Assembly: GCF_022458985.1 (NCBI RefSeq)
Contig: NC_061781.1
Span: 18,011,001-18,075,000 of the forward strand
DNA length: 64,000 nucleotides
Source of the DNA: Mugil cephalus
Taxonomy: Eukaryota > Chordata > Actinopteri > Mugiliformes > Mugilidae
Direction: 5' to 3'
Positions 35,243 through 47,560 of the stretch are shown here, one piece after another (positions within the stretch are counted from its first letter, which is position 1; every line of letters starts with the position of its first letter). The notes under the pieces are model-generated. The model worked only from the letters and a program-made list of their open reading frames with translations. It did not search any database and was not told where the DNA came from. Made by a program: the position numbers and the translations under genes.

Positions 35243-38200
35243 TCACGGCTGTGTCGATTCCTCCTCCAGTATCTGTTGTCTGCACTTCTCTCTCAGTTTA
35301 TCAATTGTTGCCATTGACAGACTCCCGGGTTCAGTGAAGATCTTCTGCAAAAATAAAATACGACAAAGAATCCACTTGTAGACTTCAGTTTTAATTTGTT
35401 GTGTAAAAGAGTGAAAATTTGTCTTTTCAGTATTTCTGGAGCATTGGTTTTCTTTCTCCTCCACTTGATTTAAATAGTTCCTGAGATGTGTCACTTTCTC
35501 TTATGTTGTTGGTCTTTAAGGAAGTATATCGTATTAGTTTAAATATAAATTTGCATGGCAGTGGAGGAAAGCCAGGACTATGTTTGTACAGGATGCCCTG
35601 GCCAAGCTTTATATGAGATTGTTTCCTCACTGGTTTCTGGCTGTTTTCCAAGTGTCCTCACCTGCATGAAGGTGTGGCAGTCCAGAGTGAAACTTCCACA
35701 GGTGATGTCTTTGAAACACTTGCACACATCGGGCAACGAACGAGCCCTCAGGATTTCAGTCTGATGGTGGATGACGAGAGTCAGAGCCACACGGAAAAGT
35801 ACCTTGGACCCCTCGTAGAAAAGACAGTCCCAGACCCGCAGAACTGTCTGCATGTAAAGGAAATAAACAAAATATGTCTGTTAAATCAACCCTTGTTCAT
35901 GTGTTTCTACTATTAAAGCTCAAAATGTTCTCACCTCAATTGGGAGTATGTCGATGTAGAGACAGATGAACCAGCGGGACACCACCAGCGTCCATATGCC
36001 AGGATACTGCGCCATGAGCTGTCCCACCGCAGGAGCTTTGACCTTCACCAGCTCACCCAGCACCTCCTGGTCAGTCCTCAGCCCCATCATGGCCGGGCTG
36101 TAGTAATCTACAAAACCCCACATTTAGATGAAGAATTAAGTTTAAATCTACCATTTGTTTGTTTGTTTGTTTTATAAAAGTAGAGTTTTGTGTTGAAATG
36201 ACTGTATTTTCTTGTGGAGTACCACAAGGCTCAAACCTGGGGCCATAAACGTTTTTGAAATTTACAACATAAACAGTATATTAAAGCTGACTGAATTAAC
36301 AGAATATGGGGGAAACAAATGAGAAACCAAATATAGTATTCATTTTGCACATTTAAAATGTTGTCATGGCTGACCTCAAGTGGTTGCACCAGAAGTCATT
36401 GACATCTCTTATTTAGAGTGCAAAGACATTAATGACCTCACCCAAGGATGACGACTCGTTCATGGTGCCACCTTCATGTCATATGTAAGGGATACTAGAG
36501 AGGAGAAAGTTTCCTGTGTTCCTAACACACTATATCAAAGGTCTTTGGCTGATGTGGGGCACGTGTTCTATTGTTTGTATTCTATTGTATTTTTTCACAG
36601 CTTTAGAAATAATCCTTGACATAATAACAATTTGAACAAGTTGTCTTGTCTGCTATACATAAGATGAAAACCTGTAATTAAAACCAATGCTCCAACATGG
36701 CAAGAAAATAACCAACAAAAAAGAGGTCAGACAGAAGTAACTGAAAATTGTACCTGGAAGTATTTTACCCAACAGCGCATCCATAAGCCAGAAGGATTTT
36801 TCTTCATCTTTGGTAATGATGATCAGGTATCCTGCAATGAAGTTCATCCCCTAGAAGGGATAAAGGATTATAAATCAATGATTCTATAAACTAAAACACG
36901 AAATGCTGTATGTGGCAGAGTTTGAGCTCGATATTTCCAAAACATTAACATATTTCAAAACTATATATAGATTTATTGTCTCCAAGGTATTACTTCTATG
37001 GAAAACATGCATCCATGAGTTTGGGATTTTTTAAAATGAATCCAGCCCTTAATACAAATGGCTTTGAGAGAGTTAACAGGAATTAGTGAGCAAGGAAGGA
37101 GCAAGGAAACTATGATGGAAAAATCCCACAAGCGTATTGGAATGAATAAGGAAGTAGCCATTCCAGTTCTTTGTGTAAACATATAGTTTCCTTACTCTGT
37201 ACCCACTAATAACATGTGAGAGGACTCAGCTCCTGTCTTATTACCTGACAGTACCCCACTGTCTTATTATGGTGTCCATAGGCCAGCAGCACATTGTACA
37301 GAGCCCTCTGCAGGCTCGGCTCAGCTCTGCCCCGGAAGAGGATGTTGTCAGGAAAGGTCCTGTGCATATCTGCCAACATGAAGAGTGATTGTACTTAGAA
37401 TTTCACAGAGCTGAAGCTGTATTGTAGCGGTGTGGGTTTGCAGCTTTGTTGCACCTGTTTGAATGGTTTCCTTCAGCTTGGCGTCATGCTCCATCTCCAG
37501 CAGAGACTGGTAATAACCCGGTTTACGCTCCAGTTGTTCCTGAGCGCCGCTCGCTGCCATCCAGATCCTGGCACGGTGCTCGTTCGGCACGCCTTTACGC
37601 ACATATCGCTTCACTTTGAAAACAGAGGGCAACACTATGAGGAACACTGCACACTAAGAAGTGAAGCATGAGTAATACTTGATTCATCTTTTATTAAACA
37701 TTTCCCCTATATAAATAGACACTATGTATACTGTTTATAAATGTAATGTTATTAACCTCCTGAGACCCAAGCTTTTGTTTGCTATGCATTTTTAATTTCA
37801 AGGTATGTGGGATCGGTAGGACCAAAGTCATATAAAAACTAAGCGTCATGTTTGAACAAGAAGTCCATTTTTTAAAAAAAACAAAACAAAAAAACAAACA
37901 AACACTGGGATTGTTTGATGATATATTACAATAATACAAAGTCACCGATGTGTAACAAAATAGAAAATTGTCCCAATGTCCTAAAACAAGTACTTTAGCT
38001 AACTTACAAGCTCTTTAGCTGTAGCTCATTATTATTGACAGAATAAACAAGTTAAAGAGCATGAATAAACTAGCTTTAATCATAAAATTTGATGAGGTTT
38101 TGTCCCTTGTCCACTTTTGTCCCATGATTGGCTGTAGAAAGAATCTGCTGAAATGTCCCCATATGTGGACACCGGGTCTCAAGAGGTTAATGGTTCATAT

Positions 38201-39213
38201 TTCTATTTATAATCTATTTAATCATTCTATTTCCATGCTTTACTAATGATTATTGTATTATTTCTCATCAGTGGCCTGTAGGATTGTTTAGAAAGTCCAT
38301 AGATAGACATTATACAGATGTGCTTGTGAATAAAGAAGAAAGCGTTTTCAACTATAACTCCTCACTAGTGTCTATTATTGTGGGTGCAGTGCTTTGTAAA
38401 CAAAGTATTTACTAATGCTGTGCAGTTATTCTATTGTGTTACCAAACAGATCTTCCAGTTGCTTCCTATGAGGACAGAGCTCTGAAACAATGCACTTGTT
38501 TTCTTTTGTACCTGTCAAGTTCTTCTCCACCTGAGGTTTCTCCTGAAGGAGCTTCGACCACCTCACCGACCTCCTGTTGAGGACGGCTACGTACTCGTTC
38601 ATCATCTCCTTGTACGATTCGAAATCATGGTGCCTCTCAAAGCCGTAGGGGTCAACCCTGGTGGGACAAATCCACACAGTCCGCACTGAATATGCATAAA
38701 AAACAGTGAAAACGGGACTGAGAACCGGGCCACTTTGCTCCCCACCCTTCTTCTTATTTCTCCTATTCAATGCTGACAGACTCTACAACTGCCCCGGCCG
38801 GGTAGGGTTTCCGTGGCGGGGTGATCAAGTGGCCCAGCTGGATGAATAGTAAGTATTAAATTACTACTGTGTGGAGTTTGGAGCAAGGAGCAAAATTCAA
38901 GTTATAAAATAACTTCAGAGAAGCTCAAGTATTCTCCCCCTGGGACGAGTTTATAAAGTAAAACATTAAATGCAAATACTATGAGGAAGAAAGCTGATGC
39001 AAATAACATGTCGCCACTGAGGAAGCAACATGCATGTACGCTGCGTAAACACTTGTCTGACGGAACAAGAAAACCTTTATGGTGCCAATTCAACGACAAC
39101 AACTTACGAATGATGAATAAATTTACAGTCGAACAACGACAGACGGCTTACCTGTCACTGTCATTACAGCCAGTCAGAGGCTGGCCAGCGTTTCCCTTCA
39201 CTTCTCTTTCCAT
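35243..39213 (-). CDS. grtp1: Growth hormone-regulated TBC protein 1 (Rab GTPase-activating protein)
   Basis: TBC-domain protein expected to stimulate GTP hydrolysis by Rab GTPases. Exons in order: 39213-39152, 38657-38512, 37613-37455, 37369-37245, 36850-36754, 36107-35935, 35847-35662, 35344-35243. Phases agree throughout; 349 aa (human 336). The start exon encodes MEREVKGNAGQPLTGCNDSD and joins VDPYGFERHHDFESYKEMM, matching the mammalian RIDPYGFE start of homology. The TBC domain runs from about KRYVRKGVPNEHRARIWM. It carries the arginine finger IQTDMHR (IxxDxxR, Arg126) and the glutamine finger VGYCQGM (Gln164), so catalysis looks intact. Later landmarks are SRWFICLYIDILPIE, LRVWDCLFYEGSKVLFRVAL and the C-terminal EPGSLSMATIDKLREKCRQQ. 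It lies tail-to-tail with lamp1, as in human 13q34. Confidence 0.95.
37752..38190. mobile_element. piggyBac-like MITE in grtp1 intron 2
   Basis: TTAA (37,752-37,755) precedes CCTCCTGAGACCC. At the other end GGGTCTCAAGAGG precedes TTAA (38,187-38,190). The 13-bp inverted ends differ at one base, and the TTAA duplication is the piggyBac target signature. About 440 bp in total, with no transposase. Confidence 0.75.
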
Positions 39214-40915
39214 TGCGTGTCATGTGCTGCAGGTACAGTAGTCCACTGAGGCTATAAACAACCCGCAACTAGGAGGTTATTTCATTTTTATGCCATGGAA
39301 AAGAACCGGCTCCTGTCAAGGTAAATAACAAAGCGGTCTGAGTTCAGCTGTCTCACCTTACAAGCAGGTCCCTGAGAGGAGGGGCTAGCCGGGGGAACAC
39401 CCAGGTAACATCCACAGGTGTGTACTTTACATGCACGCAAAAGAGTTGGAGGAAGGGAAACGTAATGTTTGCTCTAATATCCTCTTACATATCAATCTGC
39501 AGGATAATAAATAGTGGTAGCACTTTTCTTCAGCCCTTTTTATCTCAGCATTTATAATCATACCCTATCGTAACAACATCACGTGAAGAAACACTCATAT
39601 GTTTCCTTTGCAGAGGCTCGTTGTTGTGATATTTCCAATTATTGTAGCACGTCTTCTTCTTCTAGTAATTTTATTACTCATCAAACTTTGAACTCAATCG
39701 CAGCTCATTTATTTCAGTCATTTACATAGTGATCAAATAATCACAACACTGAGTGTTTCTCCATTAGCATCAAATCAGCTCATCATGACTTCATTCACCT
39801 TAACATTGTTCATACTTCACTTATCTTCCCTTCATTTACTCCAACATCTCCAAGGTTTTTTTTTTTCAATCTAACCCTGCATTTGTTCCTCCCATTTTAT
39901 TGTACATGCATGTTGGTCATTATTAACTATTATCTCTATTATCATGTCTATTATTGGGCCCTTGTCATACTATTCATTGCAGAATAAGTCAATGTTTTTA
40001 AGTATCATCATAATTAATATGTATTTACCATTTTAAAATCATTGACACTTTTCTAGTTCTTTGTGGCTTTGATGCCTCTATACGCACTTAAAATTTAGTA
40101 AAGAATATTTACAGATCATTCACCTCGTGCAGGTTCCACCACACATTATCATTCCTGACCACTAAACATTATCTACTGGTGGAACATTTTATTTAACCAT
40201 ATTTATTTACCTCGGCAAAGAAAGGCTAGCTGTTCACACATATTTCCAGTTGTTACGTTAACCTAAGCTAATACCTTCCGGCTCTAGTGACATGCAAACC
40301 TCATATCTAAAAAAAAAGCTTGTTGCCATTTCAAATTAAAATTAAAGAAAATATTAGCTCAGCTAAACGCACCACTTTCCACATGTCACTACAGAAGTCA
40401 AATGTAAATATTTAACCTCGTACCATGTGAAGGAACAGGTTATCACGGCATCTTAACGACAGGAATGCTGCTGGTTTATAACGGTAAAACTGGTTCCTGG
40501 GCTGCGACACGGACGGTACAACATGGACACATCTGTGTATGTACAGTGTGGCTTTAAAGCGTTTTCTGCATTTCTGCACAACATCACATTACACATTACA
40601 AACAGACAATATGAAATATTATACTTTTGTGTTTGTTTATTTGGGAAAATTTAGTCACTTTTAGATTTGTCACTTTGTCTGATCTTCACAACATGTGAGA
40701 GAATCAGTCGACTCAGTTTTTAAGTCATTTTTATGCAGAAATGTACAAAGTTCTGAAGGGTGTAAATCCTTTTAAATGACATTTCATTTGTGGTTAATTC
40801 CATAAGCTAATTGGTAAATTATTACTAAACAATTCTGTTAACGAATCTACAGTTTTTTCCAACAAGTAGAGGCCAAAAAAAAAAAAATCTAATTTAAGAA
40901 TAAAATAAAAGCCGT
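39214..40915. other. grtp1 upstream / dcun1d2 downstream interval
   Basis: 1.7 kb between the grtp1 start codon and the likely 3' end of dcun1d2, both on the minus strand. It is AT-rich with no recognisable exon. In human, ADPRHL1 sits between these genes, and no trace of it is visible here. Confidence 0.6.
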
Positions 40916-42334
40916 TACGTTAAAAAATACATTTTATTTGAACAAATGTAGATTCTACGTGTGCTTCATCAAATACACTCCGTCTTAAACAGCTGCACTC
41001 TTGTCTTCGATATCGATCGACACTATCCATTGATACTTATCAACAACAAAAGAGCTAAATACGATTATGGAAAAACTCATGCTTTATTCATCTTTCTTAA
41101 ATGAGCAGTATACTTAGGCTACTTACATGATGTATCAACAGTATGTTCCTATTTCCACTACCTTTAGTAACAGGGGTTGAACAGAAACATGAACATTGAA
41201 CAGACAGGTGATTATTCTTAAGGCTTAATTTGTCCTCCTGTTGTTTGTCGCCCTCTTTAGTGTCCTGATCTGTAAGTTGTACGGGCTTCACGTTGTTGGC
41301 ATCACAGACATCAATGTGCCATGTAATCCTACAGGCTGGCCACATTTTTAACCTTAAAACTGCTGCTTAATACTCGACTTAGCATCAAAAACACCTCAGA
41401 GGGAACAATTGTCGTCAGGAAGAAGCTCCGGAAAAGGCCCGACTCTTGTTAACATACGAATAAATACCCGCTCCCAACTGAGATTGCTCAGACAAATGAA
41501 TACCACGAAGCAATATCAGTCACCTAAATTAAAGCACCGCCTTTAATTTAGTGAAAATTTATTTGTGAAACCAGCCCGACGTGACGTAAAATGTGTTTTT
41601 TAACATGCTTTCGATGAGAAGCTCACAAATTCTTGACAGATCCACCTTACAGTTAAACCAACAGCATATTATCATCCACAATATTGAGGCATCCCGTTAG
41701 AGATCTTAGCATTTTTACTGTACATAAAACAATCATCTTTTGCATTTATAAATCAAACATATTTATATTATTCTTCATATAGCTCTCTTTGTAAACTGTT
41801 CCAATAGATACAGTATGTACAGTTAAAACTGCAACAGTTCTGTTGGTGCTGGTGTAGTGAGCACTCTGTCCCGAAGTTAGAGTAAGACAAGGGGAACTTT
41901 GCACAGTCACTCAAGAGCTTCATATAACAAAACAAAGCTGACTAGGAAGAATCTTAAAACACACAGCTCTCTCTCTCCTCTCCGGTCTGTTTAGAGTACG
42001 CGCAGCAGGTGAACCTCCTCTCAGCGCTGTGTCCGTGCCCGCCGACGGGGCTGTAGTGCTCCTCCCGGAGCAGAGCAGAGGGGCGTCCAGGAAACCGGGA
42101 ATCTGGCAATGTCCATAAGAAGCCTCAGTCCCGAGAGGACGGAAAACGCGGCCAGTCGTAGTTTCTACTCAGCTCCCCCTGAAAGGTGGTTTTCCTGACA
42201 GCTTCAAGTGCTTCTGTTTTCTCTCTACAATTTTCACTTTTTTTTTTCTCTTTTTTTTTTGTACAAGTCTTAAAAAAAACTATGAAGTCACTGTAAAAGA
42301 AACAACGTTCTGGTTTTTTTTCCAGAGTTGGGAT
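40916..42334 (-). other. dcun1d2: dcun1d2 3'UTR
   Basis: Non-coding sequence after the dcun1d2 stop. Minus-strand AATAAA signals correspond to TTTATT on the + strand at 41,083-41,088 and 40,934-40,939. Nothing else was recognised. Confidence 0.55.
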
Positions 42335-45300
42335 TTAGAGAGTTTTGCGTTTTGATCCTGTTACAATTGGTCGAGCGAATTCCACAAAATCGTCTATAAG
42401 GACTGGCCATGCCCCTGGGAAAGAAACAGACGTGGTTAGTGTCCCGCTGGAGGACAGGCACCAAACCTGAAAGACCCCTGAAGCATTTATTATTTTTTAT
42501 TCCAGACTCACCTTCCTCATCGTAGTTCGACATGTCATCTGCGATCATGTTACCGAAGTCCAACAATAAGTTCCACGTGTCCTTTGGGATGGATCGTTTA
42601 TGGTGTTCCTGGGGAACACAGAGGGGGTTCATGTTTATCATTTTTAAGTTATGAAGAAGGCAACTGTGTTCAAAGGTACGCAGCCTTCAAACCCAACGCC
42701 GCCTTGTTTCAATGGTGGGTTTCGTTGTGGTCATCAGGGAGGTGGAATTAAAGCTATGTTATGTAGCGAATTTAACGAAGGACGCACCAATACAACTTCA
42801 TCTCCCACTTTTCTTTTATAATACGAACTCTCAACCTGGTCCCCATATAAAGCGATTAGCTCGTTGAACATTGATCTGTATCGTGTTTATGTCCCGGCCC
42901 AAGTATTTCTGAATGAAATAAGCAGAACGTGAATTAATAAGTCATTATACTTGTCAACATCGCTCTGTGTTTGAAAAGAAAACACCATCAACCTGCTTCC
43001 ATCACTATCAAAGGGTTTCTGCCGGTTTGAACAAGTGAAATTTAACACTTTTTAAGACCTTTATGGGTTAAATTTAAGACCTACACGAGGTATGAAAAAT
43101 TAGGAAAATCACAGATGCAGAATTACTCTCAAAATAACAAAATATTGTCATTCAACTATCGACCAGAGAGGGAGAAAGAAACAGACGTGGTTAGATTTAA
43201 AACATTTAAAAGATTTAAAATTTTAAAACATGACTAAATGTAATTTACGACCTACAATGAAAAATGTGATTGTATTTAAGGCTTTTTACGGTATTAAACT
43301 GGAATTATCAAATTTTAGACGTTTTAATAAACCCTGCTATCAGAATGGGAAACGGTGTTTCTTTACAGAAAAAGTGTGTGTTTGTGTCTTATCTCGTTGA
43401 GATTAGTTTTCACACACTTTGCGTCACCATGAGGTTCTTTTCCCCCACGACTGCTGAACTACAACCCACTGAATTCTATCAACACCAATAATCTCTTGTG
43501 GCCACATCACTACCAGCCTCTTCCTTCACACTTTAATACCATTTCCAGTAAATAACCCCCACATTTAAAATCTATGTGAGTCCGTCTGTGAAACTAATTT
43601 GCACATTTTGTTAAGTTAAGGTAACATCAAACTGACCATAAACACTTCCAGTACTACTTGTTGTAATGAAACCAGTTCCAGAGTTGATGAGCTATATTTG
43701 ACCCCTGTGCTCATTATTTTCCTCCTGCTTTGACTCACCAAAAGGAATCTGTTCCAAAGATCGAGGAACTTAAATCGTCCCGACAGGACCAGGTTCCAGT
43801 AGGCTACAGCCATCTCCAAATCTGCGCAGACACAAACAAACCTCCAGTTCAGTGCGTTTGTAAATTACCAGCGTGTCACTGTTATTACTGCTGTTGTACT
43901 CACCGAGACCCTTCTGTCCAGGATTTTTGGCAAAGTTAAAGGTGAACTGGTAGAAATCTTTGAACTTCCCGCTGTCTTTTAGTTCCTGCTCTAATCTTGG
44001 CAAAAGGGCCTTCAGCTTTTCTGGGCTGTCGCACCTACAAAAAAATTTAAAAAAAGACAATTTAAGTAACAAATATTATAAGACAAGTTGTTGTCAACAC
44101 CTCAACAGGTTGTGACACGAAAAGTCTCAATGACACGGCGGCCGACGCCAAGTCAAAACCGTGCAACTCTTTCATTGAGTGATTCCACGAAGACACAGAA
44201 TACTGAAGCTGTGGGTGGATCTATATATAGACAGACATCCTTCCCTCCCTCCCTCTCTGGAGCCGCACTAAGAGAACCACCGGGATACTTCAGCAACAGC
44301 GTGTATGTCCCTTCTTCAGAGTATGTCTCAATCTTGTCGATGTCAACACACTCACCCCAGCTCTGTCATCCCGTCCAGAAACTCCTTCTTGGTGAACTCA
44401 CACTGAGTGGCAGCGCGAAACTTCCACGCGACCACGAGCACCGTGATGCTGGCCGGGTCCAGGGAGAGGTCGTCGCAAAACTGCTGGATCCCGTCGATGC
44501 CGATCTTGTTTTCATCCTGGGGATCTGTTGAGAAAAAAAAGCAGTTGTCGTGATGGGTTTTTTCGGAACATCTTAATACTTCATTAAACTCTGTTTTATC
44601 CTAACTTGCCTTTGTAGCGGTTGTAGAGCTGCTCCAGCTTTTTCCGGTCTACTGAGGTTTTCATGGACTCCTTACAGTAAAGCTCTGGGTTCTGAAAGTA
44701 GTTGTCCGTGGCGACTTCTAGTTTCCAGTCATTCTGCGTGAGGCAGTACACAGCTGTCTTCTCCCCAGCCTGTGTGAAGGACATGAACTGCCGTACCTTG
44801 TCCCTCTGCGAAGACTTCAGCTTATGCTGCGCAATCACAGGACAGGGGCTGTCAGACACGGGCGCGATCAGACCGGGCAGCAGAGACAACAGCACGCAAA
44901 CACACAGCGACACGCAGACAAAAATACAAAGCGACACACAAGCATCCACAGGCATTCAGGCAACCGGGAGGACGACAGAAAAGACTGGCAGACACTCGGA
45001 AACACTCTGACACATATTTCAAAAGGTTAGTCAGTCACACGGACAAAACACACAAACTTAGAAAAGGTGAGCCAAGACGGCGGCGGCGGCGGCGGCTGGT
45101 GGTGGTAATTATGTCCTGCCCGAGCGCACCATGGGTTTTTTTTTTTCTGAGGGGGGGATGTTGTGGATTCTCAAAGCACATGCTGTACCTCAGAGGGCCC
45201 CTCAGATAACTACAGTCATAGATGTAATACGAGAAGGGAAACGAGATGCCATCGCAAGGACCCAGAGGTGCAACAAGTCTGGAGTGTAACACAAGCACCC

Positions 45301-46719
45301 TGCCAGAAATACTGGGCAATATTTGTATTTTTGGAAAAGCGGAGTAAATAAAATCATGTCAAAACGCCTACGTTAACTAACACACGGTGCAGATGTATAA
45401 AGAAGCTGCACACGGCTTCGTGAAATCGCTCGCGAGTCCGACCATGAAGGGTCACGGTGCACGTTTCAGTCGAGACAGCCGAGTAAGTTCATATCATTGT
45501 ATCATTAAACTGTACTCATCCATTAAAAAGCAGTAATAGACTGCAGCAAAGCTTTCATTGTGAAACGTTAAACCAAACCGAAGTCGATACCTGGTTCCCC
45601 AACTCTTACTTTTTATGTTTTAACACACTGAAAAGAATTAACAGCAGCAACAATGTAAGTATATATATATATAAATATAATTATATTATATTAATTGTAT
45701 TATTGTATATATATATATAATATATTATTTTATTTTTATATATATATAAATATAATTTTAATGTTGGCTCCCGTAGTTCAAATTTGTTTATTGTCTTATT
45801 CTATCACAAGTGAAATTAACCCTTTTGTGTTTTGGACTGGGTGCTTTATGACGGACACGTTTTTTGTTTTATTATTTTCACTACTAACAATACTAAACAA
45901 CACAGTTTAACAGCACCACAAACCACATCCTCTCAGCGTAAACTAAACAGTTCAGTGCAGGACTATTTTATTAGATTTTGTTTTACCAGTGCACCCAGAC
46001 AACTGGAGAATGAGTAGTGCATATATGTCTGGTGTTTAATTATAGATCAAATGACTTGGTGAGCATTTAAATTGTAGAGGAAGGGGTCTATTTATAGTGA
46101 AACATCACCATGCCAGGTCTTCCCACCAAGCCTCAGTATCCGAGCTCTGCACTGAGGAGGAGCAGCATTTCCTGAAACCGGAGACCAAGACCAAGACACG
46201 GAGCCGCTAATGACTTCCCCATTTGTTAATTGTCGCTCTTCGTAAAGACACATTAAGCCTGGACATTTGCAGTCGCTGCTGTCGTGCGACCATCATGTTC
46301 TAGGTTAGCATTGTCCACATACCACCAGCTAGGAACTAACGTTAGCTAGAGTTAGCCACTGACATTAACCCCGGGGATAACATCACGGGAATAGACTGTC
46401 AGTGTGGTCATGTACACGCCAGGATTTCACCCAAACGACCCCCCGCGTGCGTGTGTGCGTGCGTGCGTGCGTGCGTGTGTTTGAGTCGCAGAGGCTGAAG
46501 TTACCAGGCTGCCAAAAAGGGAGCTAATGCTAGTAGCTGCTCTCAAAATATCAACTGACCTTCCCTGTAATAGCAACGAACACAACTAACTGGCCACTGT
46601 ACGCTTCCCAAAACGCAACACACCGTGTACTTTAATATCACGACAATAGCCTTCAAGGTAAGCCTTAATGGCACTAGAGCCAAAGCCTGGGTTTTGTGTT
46701 TATTTTGGTTACCTACCAT
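42335..46719 (-). CDS. dcun1d2: DCN1-like protein 2 (cullin neddylation co-E3)
   Basis: Promotes NEDD8 transfer from UBE2M/UBE2F to cullins. Exons: 46719-46717 (ATG only), 44826-44610, 44524-44356, 44034-43904, 43821-43739, 42608-42512, 42414-42335. Total 259 aa, the same as human DCUN1D2. The N-terminal UBA-like region starts [19 protein letters not shown]. The potentiating-neddylation domain includes [75 protein letters not shown] and [20 protein letters not shown]; the last holds the Asp-Ala-Asp patch that contacts cullin. It ends GSKRKTL. The start codon is the last three bases of exon 1 (ATG|GTAGGT). Intron 2 uses a GC donor (AAAG|GCAAGT); all others are GT-AG. Paralogue dcun1d1 is very similar; HKLKSSQ at the start and the grtp1/tfdp1 neighbours favour dcun1d2. 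Confidence 0.93.
43010..43290. repeat. Probable dispersed repeat in dcun1d2 intron 5
   Basis: Contains ttaacactttttaagacctt and aaatttaagacctac motifs repeated with variation, typical of a common fish interspersed repeat. Boundaries and class are uncertain. Confidence 0.35.
46444..46480. repeat. (GT/GC)n microsatellite in dcun1d2 intron 1
   Basis: Alternating GTGC/GT purine-pyrimidine tract, about 240 bp downstream (gene sense) of the start codon. Confidence 0.85.
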
Positions 46720-46764
46720 TTTTACACCCGCTGTTTGACCAGTTTGGGAGCCCGACTGTCGCTC

Positions 46765-46792
46765 ATTGTGCGCATGCGCGGAAGTAGAAGAG
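46765..46792 (-). promoter_or_regulatory. NRF1-type palindrome and ETS motif at dcun1d2 promoter
   Basis: TGCGCATGCGCG (46,769-46,780) fits the NRF1 consensus YGCGCAYGCGCR, and CGGAAGT immediately follows on the + strand (46,780-46,786). It sits about 50-65 bp upstream of the dcun1d2 start codon, as is usual for TATA-less housekeeping promoters. Confidence 0.6.
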
Positions 46793-47319
46793 CCGCTGTT
46801 GATGGTTTGCACCACGGTCACTCCTCTGTGTCCAAAAAAGCCTTAAAAAACAAGTATTTTATTTTCTATAATTCAAGTTTTTATTGAAGTTTTTACTAGG
46901 TACATGACAATCACACAGTGCTGCTTAACCCTTCACATAAAACTCATTGATTGGTAACTCATTCTGAATTTGTGTTATTGTAGGCTATAAGCAGACTTTT
47001 TTTTTTACTTTGGTGATTTTTTATTTATTTATATTAAATTATCAAGGGGAAATTTTCATTTAGAGCACATGTGTCACACATACGCCAGAGGTTCTTATTG
47101 GGCCCGTGGGATGAATTGGCAGTGCAAAAAAGTGCAAAAATTGCATTGAAAACTAAAGATTAAATGCAATTTTTCCAATTTACATGTCTTGTAAAGGTGC
47201 AGTTCATTAAGTGTAAAGAGTTTCAGTGCTCCTTTTTCCACTAAAACAAATGGAAACATTAGGAGTTGTCGTTATTTCTGTGCACACATTATTAGATATG
47301 TAAAAGCAAAGTATTACCA

Positions 47320-47560
47320 GGAAGTTTGCAGAAGTTGTTTGTTTTTAGTTCGGAAGATCGGGACAGTATAATGAAATCTCATTTTAAACGACAATTTGCA
47401 ACGACTGCTTTAAAACAGATGTGGATTTCAAGGTGTGGTGTTAAACTGTGGAATTCATTACAAAAAGAGTTGAAGATGAGTGTAATATTTTTTATAGAAT
47501 ATTTAGACTGTATGAACTTGCTGAATGATGGCTTTTATGTAGATTGTAAATAAAAGATGT
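47320..47560 (+). mobile_element. Possible LINE 3' coding remnant
   Basis: Encodes KQMWISRCGVKLWNSLQKEL, similar in layout to the conserved GxKLWNSLP-type stretch near the C-terminus of fish non-LTR reverse transcriptases, then tails off into aataaaaga and a T run. Weak evidence. Confidence 0.35.

Noticed and set aside
38658..38685. Alternative acceptor for grtp1 exon 2 (ATTCAG, exon start 38,685)
   Set aside because: With the phase from exon 1 it runs into a TGA before the conserved VDPYGFE. The CCACCAG acceptor at 38,658 keeps the frame.
38902..39102. Hydrophobic 66-residue frame on the minus strand in grtp1 intron 1
   Set aside because: It looks membrane-like but has no homology I recognise. 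The exon encoding MEREVKG with a GT donor gives the correct phase into grtp1 exon 2, so this is not needed.
44088..44531. A 147-codon + strand frame
   Set aside because: It is antisense to dcun1d2 exon 3, whose minus-strand protein is strongly conserved.
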